Origin: Talinum fruticosum
Lineage: Eukaryota; Streptophyta; Magnoliopsida; Caryophyllales; Talinaceae
Assembly (NCBI GenBank): GCA_021018815.1
Contig: JAITYX010000017.1
Span: forward strand, 3,286,001 to 3,350,000
DNA length: 64,000 bases
Reading direction: 5' to 3'
Shown: positions 12,466 through 24,448 of the stretch, one piece after another
Numbering within the stretch: the stretch's first letter is position 1
Layout of the letters: each line of letters begins with the position of its first letter
Position numbers and translations under genes: made by a program
Notes under the pieces: generated by a model
What the model saw: only the letters and a program-made list of their open reading frames with translations
Told to the model about the DNA's origin: nothing
Databases searched by the model: none

Positions 12466-15400
12466 GGCCTTTTAAAAAGTGCCCATTGGTATTGTTGATT
12501 GCCCGACCTCTTCTTTTGATTAATGATTTAACTTTTTTATATTGCAACAACAACAGTAAAAATAACAATAATTATAATGAAAATGAAAATTATAACTAAT
12601 AAAAAAACTCATCATTTTTCATCATTTTATATTAATCAACTACTTTAATAGCTAATTTAATCGAATATAATTTTTTAAACAGTCAATTGAGCAACTATTC
12701 ACCACTCGAATACTTATAAGTTGTTCAAATAACTATCAAATATCAGATGTTTAAACAATTAATTTTATCGAACAGATTATATCACACACTACATACATGG
12801 GAGTCATGTTATTATGTCCACTGAGTTGGTCTACATGAAACATAACGGGATCAAATGATAATTTTAAGAGTTTTTGGATTAAAATAAATTGTACTTTAGG
12901 GGTATTCGATCTTTATATACCAAATTATAAAGTTGATTGATCATACTCTATACTTTGGGGGTGAATCTTTTTCTAAACCACCACCAATTTAGGGGTGGTA
13001 ATTTGGTTGTTTTATTACGTGTCAAGTTGAGAAAAGGGGAATTATTGTACTACTACTCACTAATTCAGTTATCCTTTCCTTTTTTGAGCTTGATACGTCA
13101 CAAAATAACCAAGTTGTCAACCCTTAAATAATTGGTGGTTTTAAAAAAATCCCTCCCAAATTACGGTGCATGACCAGATCAATTTTATAATTTAGTATAT
13201 AAATGTCCAATACTTTCAAAAATACAGTTTATTTAAATTCAAAAATCCTAATTTTTATGTATCATCATATGATAACTTTAAAACTAAGATGATAAAGTTG
13301 AATTTATTATCTGCTAATTTTATTATCTCGTAATTACTTCAAATCCATAATGACATAGTCTCTAATTATATTGCTTATTTTATCATCACATGATCACTTT
13401 AAAATTAACGCACATATATTATAGTGAATTAAATTGACCAAATTTGTTTCTCAAATTCTTTTAAGTGATATCATTTTTGATGTAGTTTTTGGTAAAACAT
13501 CATGAACATATACACCGTAAATTATATGAATTATATGACTTGGAGAACATATATCAGGTCAGTGTGTCCTAAATTTTCTGTTATAAATTTATGTGTCTAG
13601 CCAATCACAATGTCGTATTTTTAGTACTATATACTAATAGTTGGTTTGTTAGTACTATAAATTGATTCTATAAAAAATAAGGTAAGATTAGACACAAGAA
13701 GACGGATCAAATAACTGGGCCAAACCCATTGACTCCATAATATTGGTCGTTTGAATTCGAACCCGAGGGTGACTTATTTTTATTTGTTATTGTTTTTGGA
13801 TAGAAGGGTGATGGAGATGGTATAACTAGAGCCTAAATGTCAACTGTAATATATAATGGACTGTCACCTCATCAATCATATTCATGGCCAAATAATAACA
13901 ATATAATGTCAAATTGTAGGGGAATCAGGAGTATGGAAGAGCTTTTTCATTGTCAGTGTCATGTCATGGACCTGGAATAAAAGATAGGAATAGGATGCTC
14001 ATTTGCATTAAACAATCGTCCCTTTGAATCAAAGTAAACTCATGTACTTAACAAATGATAATACAAAAATTAAAATTGGTTATTCAATGACCAAAAATTT
14101 GTTTACAAATAAGGTCTTTGTCCAATAAATAAGATAGAGATTTTAAGTATATTCAACTTAAGATTTGATGATTCCTTTCTATTGCTTTATATAGTATAGC
14201 TTATCCGAGTTCAAGAAAAATTACCCGAATTTTCTTTAATTTGTTTGATCAAAGGTTAGGTTATAGTTTATGTTTAAAGTAAACGATATTTCTTTCAAAT
14301 ATTAAAGATATGTTCAAAGTTACATAAAAACACGAGTGAAATAAAAACGAACAAAAAATGAGTATAATCGAACGTAAAAGGACATAAATAAACATAAAAT
14401 AAAAAGAAATGATAATTTATGTGTGATTTCAAATAAACCCTTAAAAGAAAATAATTAGTTAGACCGAAAATTAACTCAATGAACAATAAATGGTTAAAAG
14501 AATTATTTATTCAAGTGTAGATGAAGAGGGTTCCCACATGTTAGCATATTTAGATCCGAGAAGGGGGTCAAATCATGTGCAAATACCTTTTAAGACTTAA
14601 TTTGACTTAATGTAGGCGATCAAGGAATACATGAAGGAACATATGGGATACGATGGAAATCCTTAACTAACACCACCTGCACGCTTACACCGATAGTATT
14701 GAACCATTGTTTGGATGGATCCGAGGACATCAAAGTTATAAAATATCAAGGACATGTCACATACCTCGTTTCTTCTCTAAGGGAATACTCTCTCTTCTTA
14801 TCCATAATTAATACTGATTTAGATGGTTTTATAGACTACATGCTATCATCTCGACACTCCTAAAAACCGTCTTTTATCAAACTTTAATTAATCTGTAATT
14901 ATACTTCGTCTCTTAATGACTGTCTTTCTTGATTTTTTTGGACAATTTTAATTAATTTTGACTATAAATTAAAGAAAAACACACTTAATTTGATATTTTG
15001 GCGAATTATGACCAAAAATATTACCTCTAAAGTTACTAAAATAATTTTTAATGACGTAATTCTTTATTTAGTTTGTGAGAAAATAGTGGTCAAAATTCAT
15101 TTTTATTGACCATAAAAAGTCAAAGAAGACCGTCACTCGTGAGACAGAAAGAATATATATTTTGAGAAATTCCAACACTCAATTCTACCACGAAAATATT
15201 TTTCCCTCAGATTTGCTCTTATCTAATTTGATCATCTAATTATAGGATAAAATAATAATAATAATAAGTATTTTTTGTGCGATAGAGGGGGATAATAATA
15301 AATAATTATAAAATTGACAGATTATCTAACTAGACTACCTTAATTTTTCCATTCAATTTTCTAAACATTTAAGAAAATGAGCTTTAATATAAAAAACACC

Positions 15401-15486
15401 TATAATTTCATTATATATACAGATACCTGCAAAAACGAACATTAGGGCAATCAAATTACATTAGAGAAAGGAGGGAAATAAAGAAA
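12466..15486. other. Intergenic region upstream of GH5 gene A
   Basis: AT-rich, no gene. Two blocks are recognisably related to sequence upstream of the other array members: about 13852-13905 (aatggactgtcacctcatc... ttcatggccaaat) and 14001-14075 (a gaatcaaagtaaactc-containing block). An (AAT)n run sits at 15246-15267, and an attatatatacag stretch at 15409-15421, about 70 bp before the ATG of gene A, is a plausible TATA box. Confidence 0.5.
14001..14075 (+). promoter_or_regulatory. Upstream block shared by the GH5 array (copy before gene A)
   Basis: A block centred on tcaaagtaaac with flanking caatc and caaaaa-taaaat is found here and, in the same orientation, at about 29920-29985, 33700-33755 and 38876-38950. 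Its recurrence shows that the array duplicated with its upstream DNA. Whether it regulates anything is inference. Confidence 0.4.
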
Positions 15487-18060
15487 ATGAAGAAAACAGG
15501 GGCTACCAGAACTAAGTTGTGCTCCATTTCACATTCATTTTCTTTGTGTTTGGTGATTTGTTGCATACAAATCTGGGCCTTGGCACCTGGATCCCAGGCT
15601 TCCCATGGAGTTGAGACTAATCTCAACCGTCACCAAAAGCTTCCTCCAAAAATCCCACCTTACAAACTGAAAGCTGTTAATCTCGGAGGCTGGCTTGTCA
15701 CTGAGGGTTGGATTTATCCTCCTCTTTTCGACGGGATTCCCAACAAAGACTTACTGGTTTATCTCTCGATCTCAATCTTGAACTAGTATAGATTTAGTAG
15801 GGTGCTGTCTATGTAATGCAATGCAGTGGAATCAACAGTAGATTTTTTACTAATACGGTTTTGTCAAAAATGTCTTTCAGGATGGGACTCAAATACAGTT
15901 GAAATCAGTAACAACTGGAAAGTATGTATCAGCTTTGAATGGTGGAGGCAGCATTTTAGTTGCTAACCAACCTGTTGCTTCTGGTTTCGAAACCTTCAAG
16001 GTAAAACATTTAATTTCATTATTGCAATATTAGCAGATCATGCTAATTAATTAGTGCTTGTATGTATGTATATATGTATGTATGTATGATTGTAGCTGTG
16101 GAGAATCGACGAAAACACATTCAATTTCCGAGTGTACAGCAACAAGTCATTCGTGGGGCTTCGGACTTATGGGGGACGCTCTTCCTTGGTGGCCATGGCC
16201 AGTAAGCCTGGACCTTCAGAAACCTTTAAGATTTTCAGGAAGTTTAGCAAGGCTGATAATACTTCTCGTGTTCGAATTCAAGCTCCTAATGGTTTCTTTC
16301 TCCAGGTCAAACTAGCTCATAGCTCACCTCTTTGCGGTTCAAGATATATACACTTCTTAGTAGAATGCTCATTATAAACCAATTTTGCAGGCAAAGACAA
16401 AGTACCAGGTGACAGCTGATTATGAAGGACATGGCGGGTGGGGGAATGATAACCCATCCGTTTTCATCATGAACATAGTTAGAACCTTACAAGGAGAATA
16501 CCAAGTTACTAATGGCTATGGCCCCGAAAAGCGCCTCAGGTCATGAGGGTAAGCAGCTACCTTATCTCTCTCACAGCTTCATATATGACATTTTGTTATA
16601 ATTCCGTACTCAAAAAGTGAGCCTCTGGAACATTAACTTAATTAGCATATACTTTGTATTAGGAAATCACAATAATATATTTCATGAAAATAAAACAATT
16701 TTCAGGAACACTGGAGGACATACATCGTCGAAGAGGATTTCAAATTCATTGCAGAGAATGGATTGAATGCAGTTAGAATTCCAGTGGGATGGTGGATAGC
16801 AAGTGGCCCAAACCCGCCAAAGCCTTTCGTGGGAGGGTCTTTGGAAGCCTTGGACAAGGCCTTATATTGGGCACAGTATGTCTCTTATCTGTCTATTTGC
16901 TCTTAGTCATTGCAGCTTACCTTTTCCGGTGTGCTAAACTGCTAGTTTCTTGTGACCAACATCCAACGAACGAACTCAGTAACAATACTGACTGAATTAA
17001 TGCAAGTAATTATTTCAAATCAACCGATGATATAAGGTATAATGTATGGCATCTATGCAAACGATATTAAATAGATGGAATGGCCTTGCAGAAAATACGG
17101 CATCAAGGTTATAATAGACCTACATGCAGCACCTGGATCACAGAACGGTGAACAGCATGGTGCTTCTAGAGATGGCAGCCTCGACTGGGGAAAAACCGAG
17201 GATACAATTCAACAATCAGTTGATGTTATCGAATTCTTGACAGCAAGGTACACTTGAGTGCCGATATCAATTATGCTTTATGTCCTAATAATAAGCCCTA
17301 CCGGAGGTTGTACTTATCCTAAAGTACTGAATGCAAAATAATAAACATATGATCCTTGCAGATATGCGAGTAATCCACAACTGTATGCGATGGAGCTGTT
17401 GAACGAGCCCCAGTGGTGGGGCGTGAACTTGACCACTCTGATAAAGTACTATAGATTGGGGTACAATGCTGTACGCAAGCATTCTTTGAGTGCGTATGTT
17501 ATAATGTCTAATCGTCTAGGTCCAGACTTTCTGGATACAAGGGAGCTCTTTCCCTTGCCAAAGGCTTAAAAGGGACTGTTATTGATATCCATTACTACAA
17601 TATGTTCGACAAGAAGTTCGACAACATGACAACTGTTGAACAAAACATCGACTTCATCTACAAAAACAGGTCCTCGGAAGTGAGTTATGTCACCACTCCT
17701 GATGGCCCTCCCATTTTTATAGGTACGTAATTAGTCATATAGCAATGCATTCTATGCTTTCGTATATTTGATATGCTGATGTATAATCTTTCTCAGTGGG
17801 TCCTCTGTAAACTCATAACGAGCAAATTTTATGGCCATACAGGAGAATGGACAGCTGAATGGAATGTTGTTGGAGGAACAAAAGAGGATTATCAGCGATT
17901 TGCGAAAGCACAACTCGAAGTCTTTGGTCGAGCATCCTTTGGCTGGGCTTACTGGACTCTGAAGAATGCCAACAACCACTGGAGTTTGAAGTGGATGATT
18001 GAGAATGGCTATATCAAACTGAGTTCGACGCATGCACTGTATACTAATACTGTGAATTGA
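15487..18060 (+). CDS. GH5 gene A: secreted exo-beta-1,3-glucanase-like hydrolase with fascin-like domain
   Basis: Eight exons: 15487-15756, 15881-16000, 16096-16305, 16391-16548, 16706-16875, 17092-17247, 17362-17722, 17843-18060. The product would be about 554 residues. Residues 1-36 form a signal peptide region ([18 protein letters not shown]). [13 protein letters not shown] starts the GH5 barrel, which is interrupted by a fascin-like beta-trefoil insert ([10 protein letters not shown]... RVRIQAPNG, exons 2-4) and resumes at HWRTYIVEEDFKFIAENGLN. Visible GH5 sites: [18 protein letters not shown], the acid/base Glu of LLNEP (codon 17405-17407, about residue 377) and the nucleophile Glu of GEW (codon 17845-17847, about residue 484), whose Gly codon is split by the last intron. 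The family acts on beta-1,3/1,4-glucans in the apoplast (compare rice GH5BG). Two single-base losses relative to paralogues break the frame: the A run 16527-16530 and the ctctttccc stretch 17547-17554. Confidence 0.85.
16059..16090. repeat. (TATG)n microsatellite in intron 2 of gene A
   Basis: Tandem tatg units with one tata interruption lie just before the 3' splice site of intron 2. Seen directly. Confidence 0.7.
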
Positions 18061-18391
18061 ATGTTAACATTTTAATGTGGTGCAATGTAATACAATGTAC
18101 TGTAGTTTATAAAAAACCTCAATCTACTTTTAGCTATGTTGCATTGTATTGCATTTGAGCAGTACCAAACATGGCATCAGATCAATAAATGAAAGGTTTA
18201 TATTTTGGTCAAGTGAGTTTCCGCACAATAATTTTTGAGATCTATTAAAATTAAAATAATTTACAGGTCCATCAGTATTTAGATTTACAAGTCATAAAAT
18301 AATCAAAATGTCCTTTACTAAGGTTTTTTTCATAATAATAATATTTTTAATTTACAGATCTTAGAATGATCAAAATGTTCTTCATCAAAGT

Positions 18392-18439
<48 letters not shown>

Positions 18440-18822
18440 TAATAATAATAATAATAGTGTTGGGGATTTTTTCATCATCATCATTATTTTAAATATAAAG
18501 GCATTTAGATAATTTCAGGACCTATATAGGGTTGGTGACTTAAAAGAGGTTTATAGATTTCATGGTATGAAATAGCATACTTATCCAAATCTCATATTAC
18601 TATCTTACATAGTTACACATGATACCTCCTAAAGACATATCTTTCTTTTACCTCCTTTAATATAATAATCATATTTTGTATTAATATTTTGAGAATAGTT
18701 CTAACACTATGTTTTGCCCCTAAATTTGATTCTTACAGCTAATTTGACCACACCACCCACTACTTCATTAATAATCAGGCAAAATTAAGTGAAAAACAAC
18801 CCAAGTCCATTCTTGGAGTAAG
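18061..18822. other. Gene A downstream region with long (TAA)n tract
   Basis: Non-coding, AT-rich. Contains the (TAA)n microsatellite at 18393-18456, interrupted once. The first 150 bases are probably gene A 3' UTR; the caatgtaatacaatgta-type text here recurs after genes B and E. Confidence 0.5.
18393..18456. repeat. (TAA)n microsatellite
   Basis: About 21 TAA units with a single interruption (aataatataata). Likely polymorphic. Confidence 0.9.
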
Positions 18823-19079
18823 CTAGCAAGGGATTATCTAAGTGAGTGTTGACCCAGTGCAAACGCTCTACACTTTCATTTTTTCTATTAGGGTTCGAAC
18901 TTTGGACAAGACAATTTCCTTGCAAGTTGTGAAAGGAATTGAGATGAATTGTGTGATTGGTATCCGTATATCCCACGGACCTTCAAGCCCAATTGAGATT
19001 ACCTCGATATAGAGGTTCGGTTAGATAGCCCACATTTACCGACAAAAAAAAAAAAAAAACACTAGCAAGTGATCATCTA
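18823..19079 (+). mobile_element. SINE-like insertion with poly(A) and 18-bp flanking repeats
   Basis: A segment of about 220 bp (18841-19061) contains a polymerase III B-box-like gggttcgaactttgg at 18891-18905 and ends in a run of 16 or more A. It is flanked by ctagcaagggattatcta (18823-18840) and ctagcaagtgatcatcta (19062-19079), 16 of 18 identical, read as a target-site duplication. The A box is not clear, so a SINE is the best guess; a very short LINE tail is the alternative. Confidence 0.6.
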
Positions 19080-19404
19080 GTCATCAAGCCATATCTAGTA
19101 AAGGAGAAAGAAGGTTCCTCAGATCAAGAGCAAAACAATACTCCTTGCTCATTACGTAGCACTAAATTTCATATTGCCAATGCCATTAAGAGCGGGAACC
19201 AATTAATACAATTCAAAGTCGTCTCCAAAAACCCAAGTCAATGTTTTCTCTCTTGTTCTACATGTCTTGCCAGTGCTTCTGTGTGTACCCTGTGCATTAT
19301 GTGCAATACCATATATATATATATATATACACTCCATTTGAGACCCGGGGGGGAATCAAATTACATTGATGAGATTTTGTTTAGAAAAAAACAGAGGAAA
19401 GAAA
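19080..19404 (+). promoter_or_regulatory. Promoter region of GH5 gene B
   Basis: Contains catattgccaatgcc at 19170-19184, recurring as catattggcaatgcc before gene D (34179-34193) and catattgccaatcc before gene E (38977-38990), each about 150-240 bp before the ATG with similar flanking text. An (AT)n TATA-like tract lies at 19311-19330. Function is inferred only from position and recurrence. Confidence 0.5.
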
Positions 19405-21791
19405 ATGAAGAAAGATGGGGCTACTAGAATTAGTAATGTATCCTCCTTTTCATTTTCATTTTCGTTGTTTTTGGTGATTTGTTGCATACAAGTATTGGCC
19501 TTGGCACCAGGATCCCAGGCTTCCAATGGAGTTGGAATTGATATTGGGAAACAGAACCGAAAAGTTGCGACGCCATTCAAAGTCAAGGCAGTGAATCTTG
19601 GAGGTTGGCTTGTCACTGAGGGTTGGATTAAACCTTCTCTTTTCGACGGGATCCCCAATAAAGATCTACTGGTTTTCTCTGCTCTCTAGTATTATCATCT
19701 TCAATGCAGTGAAATCAGTAGTAGAATTTTCGTCGACTTTCTTCTATTTATTGCATTACATCGCATTATAGCATACGAGACTTACTTCCCTTCTGTTGTT
19801 CAGGATGGAACACAAATACAGCTGAAATCAGTGAGAATTGGCAAGTATGTATGTGCTGAAGAAGGTGGAGGCACCATCTTGGATGCCAGCAGATTGGCTG
19901 CTTCTACTTGGGAAACCTTCAAGGTAAATGGCGTACTTCCCTTTGGTCATTGCAATGATAACAAGTCAACTAATTATTGTTTGTATGGGTAATTGTAGCT
20001 GTGGAGAATCGATGAAAACACATTCAATTTTCGGGTGTTGAACAATCAGTTTGTGGGGGTTCAAACCAATGAAGGAAGCTCTTCTGTGGTAGCCGTGGCC
20101 AATTCACCTGGAGCTTCTGAAACCTTTAAGATTGTCAGGAAGTCCGATGATACTGCCCGTGTTCGAATTCAAGCTCCTGATGGTCGATATATCCAGGTCA
20201 AGCTACCTCTTCACCCTTCATTATACACTGACAACTCTCATGAAAGGTTCTTAGTTAGCAGTAGAAAGCTCATTACAACCAATTTTGCAGGCAAAGACAG
20301 AGGAATTATTGACAGCTGATTATGAAGGAGAAGACGGTTGGGGGATGATGACCCATCCGTTTTCGAGATGTACATAGTTGGAACATTACAAGGAGAGTAC
20401 CAAGTCACTAACGGCTATGGCCCCAAAAGAGCCCCTCAGGTCATGAGGGTAAGTAGCTACCATATATCTTGCTCCAATCTGTAATTTGCAATTGTATTTT
20501 TCAAGAAAACAAAACAATTTCAGGATCACTGGAGCACATTCATCATGGAAGATGATTTCAAATTCATTTCAAAGAAAAGATTGAATGCAGTTAGGATTCC
20601 TGTGGGATGGTGGATAGCAAGCGACCCAAATCCCCCTAAGCCCTTCGTGGGAGGGTCCTTAGAAGCCTTGGACAAGGCCTTCTCTTGGGCACAGTATGTT
20701 CCATCAGTCTATCAATCGTTATTTCTTAGCTTTTGAGATGTGGGAAACTCAGCAATAGAACTTACTGCACATAAACTAATTAGTTTCAACCAACCAACAT
20801 ATGGTATAATGTATGACATGTATAGAATGAATAAATGGATTGGATGGCCTTGCAGAAAATATAACATCAAGGTTATAATAGACCTCCATGCAGCACCAGG
20901 ATCACAGAATGGCTACGAGCACAGCGGTAGTAGAGATGGCACCATCGGATGGGGAAAAACTGAAACTACAATTCAGCAATCAATTGCTGTTATCGACTTC
21001 TTGGCTGCAAGGTACACTTTGCCGCTAATATTAGATCCCAAAATCAAACAAGTTAGTTATGCATTAATAAGCCCTAAAAGAAAGTTGTACTTATATATAA
21101 TCCTAGCAGATACGTAAAGCATCCCAACCTGCATGCAGTGGAGCTGTTGAATGAGCCCGTGTCCTGGGGTGTGGGCTTCAACACCCTGGCAGATTACTAT
21201 CAGTTGGGGTATGATGCTGTACGGAGGCACTCTTCAAGCGCTTATGTTGTGATGTCCAATCGCTTAGGACCTATCGATCAAAGAGAGCTTTTCTCCCTTG
21301 CCAGTGGCTTACAAGACATTGTCATTGATGTCCATTACTATAACCTCTTTTCTGACTTATTCAACAGCATGAGCGCCCAGCAAAATATCGACTTCATCAA
21401 CAACAACAGGTCCTCAGAATTGAGTTACATCACCACCTCCAACAGCCCTCTCACTTTCGTAGGTATGCTATTTAGTTTATTTAGCCAAACACAGAAAACA
21501 AGCTAGCTACATCGTATGCTTGCTTATTATTCAATGAACTGATATTGAATTCATCAGTCAATCCTCTGCTTAACTAACAAGCAAATTTTATCGCTATACA
21601 GGAGAATGGGTTGCTGAATGGAATGCTCGTGGAGCAACAAAAAAGACCTGAAGAGATTTTCCAAAGCGCAACTTCAAGTCTATGGTGGAGCATCGTTTGG
21701 CTGGGCATACTGGACTCTGAAAAATGCCAACAACCACTGGAGCATGCAGTGGATGATTCAGAATGGTTACATCAAAGTGACTAAAAATTAA
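19405..21791 (+). CDS. GH5 gene B: secreted exo-beta-1,3-glucanase-like hydrolase with fascin-like domain
   Basis: Eight exons: 19405-19671, 19804-19923, 19999-20196, 20291-20448, 20524-20693, 20856-21011, 21110-21462, 21602-21791, giving about 537 residues. The start at 19405 (MKKDGATR) is chosen because it aligns with gene A; the frame is open further upstream. Signal peptide ends near [24 protein letters not shown] opens the barrel. Exons 2-4 encode the fascin-like insert ([25 protein letters not shown]). [23 protein letters not shown] and GEW are all present, so both catalytic Glu are kept. Intron phases equal those of A, C and D. Two single-base losses: the 5-G run 20340-20344 (paralogues imply one more base before GATGATGAC) and the 6-A run 21639-21644, where the frame now hits TGA. 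Read with those bases, the protein is complete. It is convergent with CDC123, whose stop lies about 280 bp away. Confidence 0.85.
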
Positions 21792-22070
21792 GACATCTAC
21801 ACTATGCATGTATAAATTGCCTTTGGTAGGGCGCTATGAAATGCAATGTATATGTACTGTATTCAATAAAATCGACTAGACATCGCATTGTAGTATTATG
21901 CACTAGCTAACATAACCTAACCTAACGCGGCCCGAACCAAAACCGAATAGCCTCTTTGCCAAGTATACAGGCCAGCTAACTGAAGCTGCACAGTGGAAAA
22001 CCAAAATATAACTAAAAACATTCACTTAAAAAGCTGACCTGTGGAACTGATACAAACTTTGTCCACTAAG
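21792..22070. other. Short convergent spacer between gene B and CDC123
   Basis: Holds the two 3' ends. The first 90 bases resemble the sequence after the stop codons of the other GH5 copies (gcaatgta, cattgtagtattatg). No gene. Confidence 0.6.
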
Positions 22071-23089
22071 TTATAGAGAGGCAGAGGCTCCTGCTTCAGG
22101 AGACCTCATCTGTTGACGCAAATTCTCATTGGCATTCCTGAGAAATTCGTCCCAGCCGCTCCCCGGGCTAATGTCAATATAATCATAAGGAACTGCTGTC
22201 TTCAAACCAGGGCGCACAGTGCATTGGCTCTCTACAATTCTGAAATCGATCTCCTCCTCTGCCCTCTGACCGCGGTCCAATTCCTCCCAATCAAACAGCA
22301 AAGGCAATGTAAATGCACCCCAAGGATTGAAATCCATCAACTTGACCCTTGTGTCTTTAGTGACATAAACATCGAATGTGTAGTTTTCAGATTCAAACCT
22401 TCCTTGAACATGGTCAGTGAAAAATCACAGATATGCTCTTTAAGCTGATCTTTCCCCTCCAACAGAGATGGATAATAGGCAGTGACTTCACGTTGAGAAA
22501 TTCCCACGAGCTGCCCAGCACGGACAAAGCAACGGAACTCCATCTCTGGCCTCAGAGATGGGTACCATTTGCGGAGCGCAAGGTAGAAATGCGGTGGTCT
22601 TGACAAAGTTTTGTCACAACATGAATCATATGCATGGCACAAATCATGGACAACTGAATCCGATGACCGTAATAAGAGGGCTATGTCACTAAATGATGTG
22701 CATTTAAGGGTTCCAGAGGGGCTAATCCAAGCAGTGTCCTTCGGTGAACTCCAATTCAGCTTAGGGAGGACCGCGCCACCGAGGGATTCGATGGACTGCT
22801 TGATTTTCATTTCAAGTTCCGGGAAAGACGGCGCCGGTGGAGGCTTCTCTGATTCGTCTTCAGACCCTTCTGAAACTTCAAAGTCCTCCTCTTCTTCAGG
22901 CTTCTGAACTCTCTGGGGCAAGGCATCCTCATTTGAGACGGACGTGGGAAGAAGAAACGGCCCTGAATCTTCAAGGAAATACTGGATAAAGGATTCGGGG
23001 AGTTGATGAATTATGGTCTTTAATGAGACAGACTTAAATTTTGGATACCACTCTTGAATCTGACAACGATTTACTTCTTCTTGCTTCAT
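22071..23089 (-). CDS. CDC123: CDC123 (D123) family protein, eIF2 assembly factor
   Basis: A single minus-strand exon, 339 residues when one missing base is allowed for, the usual CDC123 length. The start at 23089 (MKQEEVNRCQIQEWYP) matches the family's start, with the typical IQ.WYP...F. Visible landmarks: an acidic EEEEDFEVSEGSEDE linker (about 70-85), LNWSSPKDTAWI, HDLCHAYD, LRKWYPSLRPEMEFRCFV, ISQREVTAYY, and after the break VKLMDFNPWGAFTLPLLFDW, the conserved DFNPWG ATP-grasp site. Established role: an ATP-grasp protein that helps assemble the eIF2 heterotrimer, hence translation initiation and cell-cycle entry. The frame changes at 22395-22399 (plus-strand aaacc), where one base is missing between KEG and FESENYTFDV. 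The break is in a homopolymer-like spot and the rest is clean, so a sequence error is likely. A CT/GA-rich tract lies upstream. Confidence 0.9.
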
Positions 23090-23546
23090 TTTCTGTGATT
23101 GATTGTAGAAGAAACAGGGGTCGAAAAGAAGAAGGAGAAGTAGATTTTTATTTTTATTTTTTTGTTGGGTGCAGAAGAGGGGTCAAACCCCTAAAAGAAA
23201 TAGAAGGAGAAGTAGATGATCAAGGAGAAGGGAAGGATATGACTCTGTTTCTATCTGTCTCTGCCTCTCCCGATCTCTCTCTCTCTATCTCTCTCCCTCT
23301 CTTCTCTCTCTCTGTCCCGAAGCTTGCAGTAATTGAAAGGGCTTAAACGCGGCTAGGGTTTTTCACATTTTTCATTTTAATTTTTGGGTTGTTTCTAGAA
23401 TAAGTATCAGGATTTTTAAAATGTTATTTTTTACTCATTTAATTTTTTTTAAATTTATAATTTTATTATATTTTTAGCACCCTAAAAACATGCCAAAAAG
23501 ATATATTTTCAATGGAGCGTTCTGTTAATGGACAAAAGTATTTCAT
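23090..23546. promoter_or_regulatory. CDC123 upstream region with pyrimidine tract
   Basis: 23265-23318 is a (CT)n-rich tract, that is GA-rich on the coding strand, of the kind common in plant 5' leaders. No TATA box is obvious. Beyond 23350 the sequence is AT-rich. Confidence 0.5.
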
Positions 23547-23640
23547 TACATCCCAGAAGAATGGTCAGCTGAATGGAATGTCAGAGAAGCAACAAAAGAA
23601 GAGCTTCAGGAGTTTTTCCAATGCAGAACTTTAAGTCCTA
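23547..23640 (+). pseudogene. Lone GH5 last-exon relic
   Basis: On the plus strand the text reads EEWSAEWNVREATKEELQEF, aligning with the start of exon 8 in genes A-D (GEW.AEWN...TKED.Q.F). It includes the nucleophile Glu position, but the Gly before it is replaced. No other exon is visible upstream and the frame stops after about 30 codons. It is therefore a remnant of a further array copy, lying between CDC123 and gene C. Confidence 0.75.
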
Positions 23641-24448
23641 CTCTATACAGGAAGCTCACGGACAAACTTCATTTTCTTACTCGTCTGAGGCATAACATGG
23701 ACTTTACAGTGCAGCATATAAGTCAGTTTCTCAGAAACCCGAGAACTTGTCATTATCAGGTTGTTTGTTCACATTCTACGATGCCTCAAAGGGAGTTCTA
23801 GTTTGCCTCTTGTGCTCACTCAAGGTGGCTCGTAAGTGGCTGTGTTATCTTTCTTGGCTCGTGGAAGTCAAACAAGGTATCGTTTGCTATTCCTGTGCTG
23901 AGACTCGATACCGTTCCATGAGGAACGTTGTGGCAGAGTTATTTGTGGCTATCTAGAAGACTTGCGGAGCTCATATAATTATATTGATTGGACTTCGGAG
24001 TTGGGACAAAGAGGTGTTATTCCATAAGCTTAATAAATAAAAATATAAAATTATCATGATGATATCTTTATTAAATGCAATACCAACAGGCAAATTCACA
24101 TCATGGTCTCATCAAATTAGCCCAACTCACCTAGCCCCCACCCAAAAATAAATAACATAGAGACACCAAATTAGCTGGTTATTATGGTATTATTGCTGTA
24201 TAATCTCTCCATTCATCTCTAGAAGATACTGAAAACTTGTGAACTTACTGATCTGATAACTGTACTACCAGTAATTTATGACTAGTAACTTGGCTACGTA
24301 CAGCCAGAAAAGATGAACTTCCATTGTTGTTGGCTACTTCTTGTCAATTTATTAATCTGAGGTCATGTTTGACAGTGTGTAATACTCTATAATGTATTAC
24401 ATTGCGCCTTACCAAATTTAACATCAGATTTATACATAGTGCATATGT
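23641..24448. other. Intergenic region between GH5 relic and gene C 3' end
   Basis: No gene recognised. A plus frame at 23747-23956 is Cys/Leu-rich and featureless. 24360-24445 carries the cattgcgccttaccaaatt-type text that accompanies GH5 3' flanks in the array. Confidence 0.5.

Noticed and set aside
13690..13770. tRNA-like ttcgaaccc context near 13752
   Set aside because: No cloverleaf partner stems or A box in reach.
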